Assembly (NCBI RefSeq): GCF_002154725.1
Contig: NZ_MTAW01000080.1
Span: forward strand, 1 to 64,000
Origin: Nostoc sp. 106C
GTDB lineage: Bacteria > Cyanobacteriota > Cyanobacteriia > Cyanobacteriales > Nostocaceae
Direction: 5' to 3'
Length of the DNA: 64,000 nucleotides
The translations under genes were made by a program, and so were the position numbers. The notes under the pieces are model-generated. The model was not told where the DNA came from, ran no database searches, and saw only the letters and a list, made by a program, of their open reading frames with translations. This document shows positions 10,254 through 19,104 of the stretch, piece after piece. Each line of letters begins with the position of its first letter. Position 1 is the stretch's first letter.

Positions 10254-10625
10254 ATGTATACAGATAATTGCGATCGCGTAACTTCTAAGATTATTGGATG
10301 TGCGTATACTGTAAGTAATGTTTTAGGTTCTGGCTTTTTGGAAAAGGTGTATGAAAATTCTCTCGCCCATGAGTTGCGAAAAGCAGGTATGCGGGTAGAG
10401 CAACAGTACAGAATAGATATACTATATGATGGCATTGTAGTTGGAGAATACTTTGCCGATTTACTGGTAGAAAAATCTGTGCTGGTAGAACTTAAAGCAG
10501 TGAAAGCCTTGGATGGAATTCACCTTGCCCAGTGTTTGAACTACCTCAAAGTTACTCGCATTAAAGTCTGTTTGCTTTTGAATTTTGGTAATCCTAAAGT
10601 TGAAGTAAAGCGTGTTGTGCTATAA
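10254..10625 (+). CDS. GxxExxY protein
   Basis: 123 residues matching the small GxxExxY family: the defining motif is in GSGFLEKVYENSL (about residues 24-36), followed by a nuclease-like core with EYFADLLVE and VLVELKAVK, which resembles the D-(E)xK catalytic motif of PD-(D/E)XK nucleases. Molecular function in the family is unproven. The gene stands between a hydrolase on the opposite strand and a cluster of palindromic repeats; members of this family often sit next to such repeats in cyanobacterial genomes, which I recall but cannot test here. Confidence 0.85.
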   Translation: MYTDNCDRVTSKIIGCAYTVSNVLGSGFLEKVYENSLAHELRKAGMRVEQQYRIDILYDGIVVGEYFADLLVEKSVLVELKAVKALDGIHLAQCLNYLKVTRIKVCLLLNFGNPKVEVKRVVL

Positions 10626-10627
10626 AT

Positions 10628-10864
10628 TCAACCACAGATGCACACAGATAAACACAGCGAAAAGTCTGATCGGAGGTTTCCTCCGATCAGAACTTTTCAA
10701 GACAGATGAATTTATCGGTGTTCATCGGTGTTTATCTGTGGTTCCATATCCTCTAAATCCATTGGTGTACCACTAGAAAATAAGTTGAGAAAATTCAACC
10801 ACAGATGAACACAGATAAACACAGATGAATTTATTAGTGTGCATCTGTGTTCATCTATGGTTCC
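10628..10864. repeat. Two tandem palindromic elements built from ACCACAGATGNACACAGATA
   Basis: The sequence ACCACAGATGCACACAGATAAACACAG (10631-10657) returns inverted at 10722-10742, forming one long palindrome of about 112 bases; a second copy starts at 10798 and its inverted arm ends at about 10862. Inside the first lies a perfect 11-bp stem (10666-10676 / 10680-10690). The arrangement resembles a MITE-like or REP-like dispersed element. The spacer contains a duplicated piece of the cupin gene end (CTCTAAATCCATTGGTGTACCACTA near 10751, compare 10927-10951), so part of the unit seems to have been copied together with coding DNA. Confidence 0.7.
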
Positions 10865-10872
10865 ATAAAATT

Positions 10873-11328
10873 TTAACAAGGCATCAAAGCATCTAATCTC
10901 CCCAGCACCGCCATATCTTCTGCATCTAACTCCATTGGTGTACCACTACGAATTAGTTCCGAAAAATCTTCATTCGGCACCATAATTGTCAATGTATACA
11001 AGCGACTAGAACCTGTATTTTTAATTAAATGAGTGCCTGTAGGCGGTACTAATAAACTATCTCCTGCCTTAATAGGAACTTTCTTGCCATCACAAATAGC
11101 CATGCCTTCCCCTTTCAGAATAAAAAACATTTCCACTGCCCATTGATGACGATTAGGCGGTGTTTGCCCACCTACCTCAAAAATTTCTACGCAGCAAGTC
11201 AAGGAAGTATTAGCATTTGCCGTATCGAAGATAATCGCTAACCGATTAGAATCATGAGGACTAATTCGGTAAACTTGATAATCTTTGGGAGATTTAATAA
11301 CAGGAATCACACAACGAGTAGCGTGCAT
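10873..11328 (-). CDS. Cupin-domain protein
   Basis: 151 residues with a single cupin beta-barrel: NRHQWAVEMFFILKGEG supplies the first motif (His and Glu metal ligands), and DSLLVPPTGTHLIKNTG the second, with the last His. Likely a metal-binding enzyme or small-molecule sensor. It lies just downstream of, and on the same strand as, the cysteine hydrolase (37-base gap), and opposite the amidohydrolase, so it may work with these in degradation of a nitrogen compound; that is inference. The last residues are partly duplicated in the repeat region next door. Confidence 0.85.
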   Translation of the reverse strand: MHATRCVIPVIKSPKDYQVYRISPHDSNRLAIIFDTANANTSLTCCVEIFEVGGQTPPNRHQWAVEMFFILKGEGMAICDGKKVPIKAGDSLLVPPTGTHLIKNTGSSRLYTLTIMVPNEDFSELIRSGTPMELDAEDMAVLGRLDALMPC

Positions 11329-11365
11329 TTATGTATCTCCTCTGAATAATTACAAGATGCAAAAC

Positions 11366-12157
11366 TCAAGACTCAGCATTTTGCAATGCTGTTAAAATCT
11401 CTTGTGAGCCAGTAACAAAACCAAAGCATTGTTTTACGTTGTACAACGTCGCCAGCCAACAATAGTTGGGGGATGTTGTAGCGGTGCAATCTTTCACTAA
11501 AATGCAGTCATATCCTAAAAAATTGGCATCACATAAAGTAGCCATTACACATTGGTCGGCATTAACGCCAGCAAAAAATAGTGTCGTCTTTCCCAGGTTA
11601 CGCAAGATACTATCTAAGGGAGTATCCCAAAAGCCACTCATGCGGTATTTATCAACAAGAATATCTTCCGGTAACTGTTGGAGTTCATCTACTACTGCTG
11701 CTGCCCAACTACCTGCCATTAGTACCTTAGCACCATTGCTAGGTAGAGGAGCACCCAACCCCACGCCGTCGCCTGTAGGGTTATAGACGTGATGCAACCC
11801 AGCACTAATATTGAGCAAATCGGGACGATTACCCCAATTGAGCCAAATTACCGGGACACCAGCCCCACGCAGTTGTGGTAGTAAGTTTTGTAAAGGTTCG
11901 ATTGGCTTGCGGGCTGGAGTGACATCTACGCCAATATGCGCTAACCAGCCATCGGGGTGGCAAAAGTCATTTTGCATATCAATGACGATAATGGCAGCTT
12001 TTGCCAAGTCAAGTCGCAGAGTTTTAGTTTCAGTTGATAAGATAGCGGATTGTGGGGTCTTTTGTGGACGAGTAATGTCTGCGATCGCCTGATTCACTGT
12101 CCAAGCATTTGGTGCAACTCCCAATGACCGAAAAGGCTGATTCATAAATTGCAACAC
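11366..12157 (-). CDS. Isochorismatase-like cysteine hydrolase
   Basis: 263 residues. The catalytic triad of the isochorismatase-like amidase family is visible: Asp in VIDMQNDF (about 59), Lys in LVDKYRMSGF, and Cys in GVNADQCVMATLCDA preceded by the typical cis-peptide region. Members of this fold with a Cys hydrolyse amides such as N-carbamoylsarcosine, ureidoacrylate, biuret or nicotinamide. The first 45 residues are an extension relative to the minimal fold. Divergently transcribed from an amidohydrolase (70-base gap) and followed by a cupin gene, which fits a small ureide, pyrimidine or triazine breakdown unit; substrate unproven. Confidence 0.88.
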   Translation of the reverse strand: MLQFMNQPFRSLGVAPNAWTVNQAIADITRPQKTPQSAILSTETKTLRLDLAKAAIIVIDMQNDFCHPDGWLAHIGVDVTPARKPIEPLQNLLPQLRGAGVPVIWLNWGNRPDLLNISAGLHHVYNPTGDGVGLGAPLPSNGAKVLMAGSWAAAVVDELQQLPEDILVDKYRMSGFWDTPLDSILRNLGKTTLFFAGVNADQCVMATLCDANFLGYDCILVKDCTATTSPNYCWLATLYNVKQCFGFVTGSQEILTALQNAES

Positions 12158-12227
12158 CCAAGACCATGTTTTAATTTGTAACCCGAAATTCCCCCAGGCG
12201 TTCGATTACTTAATTAAGGTTAAAATC

Positions 12228-13631
12228 GTGAAGTTTACTATCCAGAACGTTTTAATTCCCACTGATAATGCTTATGCATTCGTTGATGTCCAGATTGTGG
12301 ACGGTAAAATTGCGGCGATCGCTCCTAATTTAGATGTGATTGGCACAGCAATTAATGGTACACATCAATTATTACTTCCTGGTTTCATCAACGCCCATAC
12401 CCATTCTTCAGAAATGTGGCAACGTGGAGCGATTCCACCCTTACCTTTAGAATTATGGCTGGCGGAACTCTACGATTTTACCCCCCTGGATTTAGAAAAA
12501 GTTTACCTCAGCGCTTTAGGAACGGCGGTAGAAACTCTCCTTTCTGGTGGTACGAGTGTTGTAGATCATTTGGTGTTAATTCCCGGACAAGAGTTTGAAA
12601 CCATTGCTACGGCTACTCGCGCCTACAGAGAAGTGGGAATTCGGGCTTTTATCGCCCCTTTAATTCAAGATGAATCCCTGACAGCAGGGATACCATCTGG
12701 GGAATCGCAACAAACTCATGAACCTTATTTTCGCTCAACTCAAGCAACTCTAGACATTATCGAAGCAGCAGTCAAGCAGTTGCATCGCCCCGATGAAGGT
12801 GTGAATATTTTAGTTGCACCTACAGGAATTCAATTATGTAGTGATGCTTTATTTACTGGCTGTATTGAATTAAGCGATCGCTATAATCTTTGTCGTCACT
12901 CTCACCTGCTGGAAACCAAAGCCCAGGAAAAACTCGCCCAAGAGAAATACGGTTGTTCTGCTGTGGAACATCTCAAGCGCATTGGCTATTTAAGCGATCG
13001 CACTTCTCTTGCTCATTGCGTCTGGTTGAGCGATGCTGATATTGCTATCCTCGCAGAAACTCAATCTACAGTCGTTCACAACCCCTTGAGTAATCTGCGT
13101 TTAGGTAGCGGTGTCGCCCCAATTTTAAAATATCGGCAAGCAGGTGTAAATGTCACCTTTGGTTGTGATGGCGCTTCTAGTAATGATTCACAAGATTTGT
13201 TAGAAGCGATTAAAATCGGGTCTATTTTGCACAACATTACAGACTTAGATTATCAGCACTGGATTACACCCAGGCAAGCTGTAGCAATGGCATCCTTGGG
13301 AGGTGCTAAGGGATTAAATCTTGCAGATCAACTCGGTACTTTATCTGTAGGGAAACAAGCCGATTTAGTACTTTACGATTTGACTAATTTATCTTTATTA
13401 CCCCGTACAGATCCCATTAGTTTGTTAGTTTTAGGACGCCCTACCAATGTTGTCACGAGTGCTTGGGTAAATGGCAAACAAATTGTCGCTGATGGCAAAG
13501 TTACTACAATCAACGTTGACGATTTGCGACAAGAAATATTTAAACACAGCCAGTGGCATAGTCAACGCCAGTCTCCAACTGTAGCCCAACTTGCAGCGCA
13601 TTATCGTACAGTTATGGGTTTGCCTGAGTGA
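12228..13631 (+). CDS. Amidohydrolase, cytosine/adenosine-deaminase-like (ATZ/TRZ type)
   Basis: 467 residues of the metal-dependent amidohydrolase superfamily. Motifs: NAHTHSSEMW (HxH metal ligands, about 56-65), HSHLLETK (His ligand and catalytic Glu, about 225), SLAHCVWLS, and FGCDGASSND (metal Asp, about 313). The order and spacing match the ATZ/TRZ and S-adenosylhomocysteine deaminase-like group that removes amino or chloro groups from purine, pyrimidine or triazine rings. Starts at GTG 12228 in a 70-base divergent promoter region shared with the cysteine hydrolase. Likely cytoplasmic. The exact ring substrate cannot be named. Confidence 0.9.
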   Translation: MKFTIQNVLIPTDNAYAFVDVQIVDGKIAAIAPNLDVIGTAINGTHQLLLPGFINAHTHSSEMWQRGAIPPLPLELWLAELYDFTPLDLEKVYLSALGTAVETLLSGGTSVVDHLVLIPGQEFETIATATRAYREVGIRAFIAPLIQDESLTAGIPSGESQQTHEPYFRSTQATLDIIEAAVKQLHRPDEGVNILVAPTGIQLCSDALFTGCIELSDRYNLCRHSHLLETKAQEKLAQEKYGCSAVEHLKRIGYLSDRTSLAHCVWLSDADIAILAETQSTVVHNPLSNLRLGSGVAPILKYRQAGVNVTFGCDGASSNDSQDLLEAIKIGSILHNITDLDYQHWITPRQAVAMASLGGAKGLNLADQLGTLSVGKQADLVLYDLTNLSLLPRTDPISLLVLGRPTNVVTSAWVNGKQIVADGKVTTINVDDLRQEIFKHSQWHSQRQSPTVAQLAAHYRTVMGLPE

Positions 13632-13979
13632 AAAGAATTGGGGATTGGGGAGATGAGGGGGCATAGGGGAATACAGTTCAGTTAAGAAAATTCATTGACA
13701 ACAAAGTTCACAAATAATTACTAAACAAAAAACCGAACAATTATTTTGGAGGGGGCTTGGGGGACGCAACCGTCCCCCAATCGGGGGTTTGGGGGATTCT
13801 CCCCCAAATCTTGGTTTTTGTTCGACAGATGAGAACACTTATCACCTTAACTGAACCGTATTGGGGCATAGGGGACAAGGAGAGAAGTCTGAGCGCCAGC
13901 TTCCGGCGCTCAGAACTTCGGGAAGACAAGGAGGATAAGGAAGATAAATCAGAAATGCCCCATGCCCCATGCCCAATAC
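13632..13979. repeat. Intergenic repeat region (G/C-rich hairpins and short tandem repeats)
   Basis: No gene. At 13748-13806 runs of GGGGG and CCCCC alternate (GGGGGACGCAACCGTCCCCC, then GGGGGATTCTCCCCC), giving two adjacent hairpins. At 13885-13920 a second hairpin, TCTGAGCGCC...GGCGCTCAGA, shares its outer arms (AAGTCTGA / TCAGAACTT) with the hairpin at 10662-10697. Around 13650-13680 and 13950-13975 there are GGGGCATAGGGG and CCCATGCCCCATGCCC strings, the usual Nostocales short tandem repeats. Confidence 0.65.
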
Positions 13980-14504
13980 TTATTTACACCCCAAACTCTC
14001 GCGTGTAGAAACACCAGTAACTGAATTGATCCCATCGGCGCGATCGCATAATAATGCCACTTGATAGCGATCAATCAACGCGTCTGTAAAATCAGCACCA
14101 GTAATCACCGCATCATAAAAGCGGCTATTGGTCAAAGTTGCTTCTGTAAAAATCGCATTTTTCAGGTTTGCACTATCAAAAGTTACCCGATCGACCAAAG
14201 CACCGCTGAGGTTTGCATCTTCTAAATTTGCTTTTAACAAAACGCCCTTAGTCAAAATAGCGTTGGTTAAATTTGCTCCTTGAAAATTTGCTTCCCGCAT
14301 TTCCGCTGCTACAAATTTCGCACCAGCTAAATCAGTGTAGGAAAAGTCACGATTTTCTAAATGGGTATTGTTATAGTTAATTGTCTTTGCTTGCGCAAAA
14401 GCTGGTTTAGGAGTAAAAATCACCCATAAACCAGCCAGGATCAAAATTAGTATTAAACTCAAAAAGCGTAGCCAAAACTTTTTCATAAATTTGACCTCGA
14501 TCAA
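13980..14504 (-). CDS. Exported pentapeptide-repeat protein
   Basis: A signal peptide is clear: basic start (KKFWLRF), a long leucine/isoleucine core, and a PAFAQA-type cleavage site near residue 37. The mature part is made of A(D/N)LxX pentapeptides ([38 protein letters not shown]) that should form a quadrilateral beta-helix, ending with a short tail with Cys (LLCDRADG... LGCK) that could form a disulfide. In cyanobacteria such proteins are often thylakoid lumenal or periplasmic. ATG 14504 and ATG 14486 are both possible starts; the second (MKKFWLRF) looks like the better signal-peptide start. Function unknown. A TAGTCAGTNGTTA repeat lies between it and the LCP gene. Confidence 0.85.
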   Translation of the reverse strand: MIEVKFMKKFWLRFLSLILILILAGLWVIFTPKPAFAQAKTINYNNTHLENRDFSYTDLAGAKFVAAEMREANFQGANLTNAILTKGVLLKANLEDANLSGALVDRVTFDSANLKNAIFTEATLTNSRFYDAVITGADFTDALIDRYQVALLCDRADGINSVTGVSTRESLGCK

Positions 14505-14549
14505 TTGTCAGTAGTCAGTTGTTATTAGCTACTGACTACTAACGAATGA

Positions 14550-16061
14550 CTACTTCCAATCTTTACCAATTCGGATTGTCAAGTCAGATTCCAAATCACC
14601 AGTAGCTGAAACTTCGATTTGACCTAAACCAACAATTTGTTGCAGGTCAATTCCTAGTTCTCGCTTACCTTTTTGGACAATAATTTGAGTTTGGCGTTGA
14701 GTATCAGGCCAATCTGGCACTGCGTAAACACTGGTAAAACCTTTTTGTTTGAGATAATTGATAACTTTTTCAGTTAACTGAGGTTGATTAGAAGCATTTT
14801 GAATAGCAATTTTGAGTTTAGGCACTGGTCGCACATCGGGCTTAAGACCAGGTACATTTACCCCAACATAATCATTCAATAGGTTCTGTTGCCCAGTCAT
14901 ATTCAACCAATAACTATTGGGGTCTTGGCTGAAACGGCTGAAGCCACCAGGTAACACGGTCATTTGGAAATTATCTCTGTCTAGGTTTACAGAGAAATTC
15001 ACTAATGCCATCATTTCTTCGATTTTCAGGTTGGTATCAAAGTACTTCCGCATAATCCGAGTTAATTGCGGCAACCTGGGTAAGACAGTAGGACTATTGA
15101 GGCGTTCTAGTAACGCTTTCATGAGTGCTTGCTGCCGTTGTACTCTTGGTAAATCCCCCAAACCTGAGTCGCGGTAACGCACAAATAGTTCTGCTTGTTC
15201 GCCGTTGAGAGTTTGCCAGCCGCTAACTAAATTAACTGACTGTCGGCTAGAGGTGCCTTCATAAGACATAGCTTTGGGGACAAAGACCTCTACCCCACCC
15301 AACTGATCTACCAACTGGCGTAAGCCACTGGTGGAGATCCGCATATAGCGATCGATTGGGGCATTGTTTAAAGTCCGGCTGACTACCCGCGCTGCCAAAA
15401 CTGGGCCACCTTGGGCGTTAGCATCGGATACCTTTGTCAATCCCTTTTCTGGGATCGCAATCATCGTATCCCTAGGAATTGAAAGCACTTTGATCGATTT
15501 ATCGCCAGGGTTAAGCCTAACCATCAGCATGGTGTCGCTTTTGCCAGCAAAACTTTCAGGTGAGCCATCAACAGTACCTCTGACTGGTTCAATCCCCATA
15601 ATTAAAATATTCATGGGTCTTGAAAGCTGATACTCGGAGATTTTACCCCATAATTCCCCAGGCAGAGGGATTTTTTGCTGATCCTTAGTAGCTACTCCTG
15701 CGTCTTCATCGGTTTGATCCAGATTACTCCATAAAGGAGTCCACAACGCCAAGGTGGATACTAAAAGCCCAGATAGAACGACTCCCAAAACAACGGTTAA
15801 AATCCACAATAGCCATCGCGGCATGGTTAAGCCCAAGCGCTCATAAAGCTGATTGGGGATTTCACCTACAGACTCTACAACACCACGGGAAACATGAGCT
15901 GGTTCCTTTGGTGTAACTTCCGGCTCTGGTGCTGGTGCCTGTTGCGGTGTAACCTGATTTTCTGAGTGTTGTAATTGTTGAGGTTGAACTTCATCTAAAT
16001 CTAAAACTGGTACTTGCTGAGGCGTAACTTGATTTTCCGTCCATTGCATTTGTTTAATCAC
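14550..16061 (-). CDS. LytR-CpsA-Psr (LCP) family protein with LytR_C domain
   Basis: I start it at GTG 16061, which has GGGGAG six bases upstream, rather than at TTG 16079. A proline/glutamine-rich cytoplasmic region with repeated ENQVTPQQ comes first, then one transmembrane helix (about residues 85-110), then the LCP domain with LIMGIEP, SDTMLMVRLNP and the conserved Arg-rich IPRDTMIAIP and RYRDSGLGDLPRVQRQQ motifs, and a C-terminal LytR_C domain (LKIAIQNAS... onward). LCP enzymes transfer lipid-linked glycopolymers to peptidoglycan on the outer face of the membrane. Divergent neighbour is a GDP-mannose-forming enzyme, which fits a cell-surface polysaccharide role. Confidence 0.92.
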   Translation of the reverse strand: MIKQMQWTENQVTPQQVPVLDLDEVQPQQLQHSENQVTPQQAPAPEPEVTPKEPAHVSRGVVESVGEIPNQLYERLGLTMPRWLLWILTVVLGVVLSGLLVSTLALWTPLWSNLDQTDEDAGVATKDQQKIPLPGELWGKISEYQLSRPMNILIMGIEPVRGTVDGSPESFAGKSDTMLMVRLNPGDKSIKVLSIPRDTMIAIPEKGLTKVSDANAQGGPVLAARVVSRTLNNAPIDRYMRISTSGLRQLVDQLGGVEVFVPKAMSYEGTSSRQSVNLVSGWQTLNGEQAELFVRYRDSGLGDLPRVQRQQALMKALLERLNSPTVLPRLPQLTRIMRKYFDTNLKIEEMMALVNFSVNLDRDNFQMTVLPGGFSRFSQDPNSYWLNMTGQQNLLNDYVGVNVPGLKPDVRPVPKLKIAIQNASNQPQLTEKVINYLKQKGFTSVYAVPDWPDTQRQTQIIVQKGKRELGIDLQQIVGLGQIEVSATGDLESDLTIRIGKDWK

Positions 16062-16176
16062 AATTATCTCCCCACTCAACCACTCCCTAAAAGTATGTTA
16101 ATGCAAGCTACAAATCTTGCCAGTGGATAAGCCCACTGTAAACTTGTAGTGTTCTTTAGTAGGTGTGTATGACAAA

Positions 16177-17241
16177 ATGACTAATTCATTGTTCCCCGTG
16201 ATCCTTGCTGGTGGTAAAGGTGAGCGTTTTTGGCCATTGAGTCGTTCTGGGCGACCCAAGCAATTTTTAAGCCTTGATGGTAGCTCTAGGAGCCTACTAC
16301 AAGCAACCGCCGATCGACTGATAGAACTCGTAGGCGGATGGGATTCCTTGTTTGTCATAACTTCTAAACAAATAGCTGAAGGAGTGCGACAACAACTGCC
16401 ACAACTGCCGTCACAAAATTTATTGATCGAGTCAGAGGGAAGAGACACTGCCGCAGCTGTTGCTTGGACAAGTTTAGAAATCAAACAGCGTTATGGAGAA
16501 GACGCTATCATCGGCTTTTTCCCCGCTGACCACTGGATTGCCGATCAAAATGCATTCACAGACACTTTAAATGCTGCAAGCTCTTTGGCGGCAAGTACAG
16601 AAGCGATTGTCACTCTGGGGATCAAACCTACTTTCCCATCAACTGGTTACGGCTATATCGAACAAGGCGCAAAAATTGGTAACTTTAATGAGTTGCCAGC
16701 TTATCACGTCAACCGCTTTACTGAAAAGCCCAACCGAGAAACGGCTGAATCTTTTTTGTCAACGGGGCGTTTTAGCTGGAATAGTGGCATGTTCGTTTTT
16801 CGAGCTGGGGTGGTTCTGAAGGAACTTTATACCCATGCACCGGAAATTATTGAACCTCTAGCACAAAATGGTCCTGATATTTATCCGCAGTTGCCTAAAA
16901 AAAGTATAGACTATGCTCTCATGGAAAAGACCACTTTAGCATATGTCTTACCAGTGGCATTTGGTTGGGATGATCTAGGCGATTGGAATGCAATTGAGCG
17001 CTTACTAAAAACAGAAGAGAATCCCAATGTAGAACTTGCTACCCATGTTGGGCTGGATACCAACGGGGCACTGCTTTACGCCACCGATCCCGAAGACGTA
17101 ATTGTTACCATAGGCTTAGAGGATGTTGTGATTGTGCGCGATCGCAAAGTTACCCTCATAGTCAAAAAAGACCGTACCCAGGAAATTAAGCAGATTCTCA
17201 AAACACTCCAAAGCGATCCCCGATTCACCGACTTGCTATAG
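16177..17241 (+). CDS. Mannose-1-phosphate guanylyltransferase
   Basis: A single-domain nucleotidyltransferase of 354 residues: LAGGKGERFWPLSR signature at the N-terminus (about 10-23), PKQFLSL, SEGRDTAAAVAW, FFPADHWI, RFTEKPN, and the sugar-binding WNSGMF and DDLGDWNA segments. This set is diagnostic of the mannose-1-phosphate guanylyltransferase/isomerase family; here the isomerase domain is absent. It makes GDP-mannose for exopolysaccharide and glycan synthesis. ATG 16177 (MTNSLFPV) is preferred over the GTG at 16165, since the family begins a few residues before FPVILAGG. Confidence 0.92.
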   Translation: MTNSLFPVILAGGKGERFWPLSRSGRPKQFLSLDGSSRSLLQATADRLIELVGGWDSLFVITSKQIAEGVRQQLPQLPSQNLLIESEGRDTAAAVAWTSLEIKQRYGEDAIIGFFPADHWIADQNAFTDTLNAASSLAASTEAIVTLGIKPTFPSTGYGYIEQGAKIGNFNELPAYHVNRFTEKPNRETAESFLSTGRFSWNSGMFVFRAGVVLKELYTHAPEIIEPLAQNGPDIYPQLPKKSIDYALMEKTTLAYVLPVAFGWDDLGDWNAIERLLKTEENPNVELATHVGLDTNGALLYATDPEDVIVTIGLEDVVIVRDRKVTLIVKKDRTQEIKQILKTLQSDPRFTDLL

Positions 17242-17329
17242 CTGTAAAAGTTAAAACCCTTGGCAGAGGCTAAAATCCTGCTAGTTTCATTATAACTTGA
17301 TATAGGCGAGTGACTAGAGGCTAGGGACT

Positions 17330-17455
17330 GGGAAAAGGGATAAGGGGGACAAGGAGGACAAGGGGGCTACCATACCAATGCCCCATGCCCCTACCCCATA
17401 CCCCATGTCCCAATGCTCAATGCTCAATGCTCAATGCCCAATGCCCCATCTCCAA
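17330..17455. repeat. Short tandem repeats (GGACAAGG and CAATGCCC/CAATGCTC type)
   Basis: A run of AAGGGGGACAAGGAGGACAA units is followed by ATGCCCCATGCCCC and then CAATGCTCAATGCTCAATG. These are the dispersed short tandem repeats of heterocyst-forming cyanobacteria. The reading frame of the following kinase is open through the last part and would add 16 repeat-coded residues, so the apparent upstream ATG at 17413 should not be used. Confidence 0.75.
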
Positions 17456-17460
17456 AAAAA

Positions 17461-19104
17461 ATGTTCCTCACTCAAACAGTTCCGCGTCAACGAGAAATTA
17501 TCGAAGTAGTCCTGCGTAACGGTTGGGACTATATGCGTAGGCTACTTACTGGTGGCAAAGCTGATGAACCGCAGTTACCCACACCTGCGGTATTAAAAAA
17601 TATCTTGGTGGATTTGGGGCCAGTCTATGTCAAACTAGGTCAGCTACTTTCTACCCGTCCAGACTTACTTAGTGCTGGCTACATTGATGAACTATCTACG
17701 CTGCAAGATGAAGTTCCACCAGTTCCCTGGACAGAAATAGAAGTACTTTTGCGCCAACAGCTAAAAACCCCGCTGGAACAAACTTTCCAGAAAATTAATC
17801 CTGTGCCGGTCGCTGCGGGATCAATTGCCCAAACACATCGAGCTACATTAGCAGACGGTAGGGAAGTTGCTTTAAAAGTACAACGTCCGGGGATCGATAT
17901 TACAGTTGCCCAAGATATTGCTTTAATTCAAGGGATTGCCGATTTGGTAGCCCGAACTGATTTTGGCAAAACCTACGAAATTAAATCTACTGCCGAAGAA
18001 TTTACTAAAGCATTAGAAGCCGAGTTAGATTTCACACGGGAAGCGGGATATACAGACCAACTGCGCAAGAACTTATCTCATAGCCGCTGGTTTGATCCCC
18101 AACAAATAGTAGTTGCTGAAGTCTACTGGGAATTAACTACAGAAAAATTAATGGTAATGGAGTGGCTGGAGGGCGTACCGATACTCTCAGCCAACTTCAG
18201 TAGTAATAATGGTAAAGATCCCGTTATAGAACGCAAAGCGATCACGACTTTACTATTTCGAGCTTTTTTCCAACAACTATATATAGATGGGTTTTTTCAT
18301 GCCGATCCTCATCCAGGAAATTTGTTTTATCTCCAAGATGGGCGGATTGCCTTGTTAGATTGTGGTATGGTGGGCAGACTTGATCCCCGCACTCAGCAGA
18401 TATTAACAGAAATGCTGTTAGCGATCGTGGATTTAGATGCTCAACGATGTGCGCAGTTAACTTTACAATTAGCAGATTCCAGCCAGCCTGTAATTTTAGC
18501 TCGCCTGGAAAATGATTATGACCGGATGCTGCGCAAGTATCTCAACATCAATTTATCGGAAATTAATTTCAGTCAAGTTATTTACGAAATTTTGCAAGTT
18601 GCCCGCAATAATAAAATTCGCTTGCCTAGTAACATGGGCTTGTATGCCAAAACCTTGGCTAATTTAGAAGGATTGGCGCGGGGATTTAACCCAGAACTGA
18701 ACTTTATCGACGAAATTCAACCATTGCTCACAGACTTGTTTCGCCGCCAGTTAGTAGGAGCTAATCCTTTGCGATCGCTCTTAAGAACCGCATTGGATCT
18801 CAAAAGTCTGTCTTTACAATCGCCCCGCCAGATTGAATTGTTATTAGATCGAGTAACTTCGGAAACCTTGCAGTGGAATTTATCGCTACGGGGTTTAGAT
18901 GGTGTCAGGCGTACTATGGACGATGCTGCCAACCGTCTTTCTTTTAGCATCCTGGTAGGTTCACTGATTATGGGTGCAGCAACTATTTCCAACCACGCAC
19001 AGACAACTCAACTATCTTTTTTAAGCAGTGTCCTCTTTGCATTTGCTAGTTTGTTGGGGCTGTCACTCATTATTAGTATTTTGCGCTCAGGTCGTTTAAA
19101 ATGA
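17461..19104 (+). CDS. ABC1/AarF/UbiB-family atypical kinase
   Basis: 547 residues from ATG 17461 (MFLTQTVPRQ). The family hallmarks are present: the KxGQ motif in VKLGQLLSTRPDLL, the alanine-rich loop replacing the glycine loop (VAAGSIAQTH), LKVQRPG with the ATP-binding Lys, the ELDFTREA motif, HADPHPGN as catalytic loop and LLDCGMVG as metal-binding Asp segment. Two hydrophobic segments at the C-terminus (SILVGSLIMGAA; SVLFAFASLLGLSLI) should anchor it in a membrane. UbiB-type proteins support quinone biosynthesis or lipid homeostasis; cyanobacteria and plastids carry several paralogues, and I cannot say which this is. Its stop overlaps the next ATG by four bases. Confidence 0.92.
   Translation: MFLTQTVPRQREIIEVVLRNGWDYMRRLLTGGKADEPQLPTPAVLKNILVDLGPVYVKLGQLLSTRPDLLSAGYIDELSTLQDEVPPVPWTEIEVLLRQQLKTPLEQTFQKINPVPVAAGSIAQTHRATLADGREVALKVQRPGIDITVAQDIALIQGIADLVARTDFGKTYEIKSTAEEFTKALEAELDFTREAGYTDQLRKNLSHSRWFDPQQIVVAEVYWELTTEKLMVMEWLEGVPILSANFSSNNGKDPVIERKAITTLLFRAFFQQLYIDGFFHADPHPGNLFYLQDGRIALLDCGMVGRLDPRTQQILTEMLLAIVDLDAQRCAQLTLQLADSSQPVILARLENDYDRMLRKYLNINLSEINFSQVIYEILQVARNNKIRLPSNMGLYAKTLANLEGLARGFNPELNFIDEIQPLLTDLFRRQLVGANPLRSLLRTALDLKSLSLQSPRQIELLLDRVTSETLQWNLSLRGLDGVRRTMDDAANRLSFSILVGSLIMGAATISNHAQTTQLSFLSSVLFAFASLLGLSLIISILRSGRLK

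Noticed and set aside
17413-17460. Upstream ATG extending the UbiB-like kinase by 16 residues
   Set aside because: The extension is translated from CAATGCTC tandem repeats; the family starts later.
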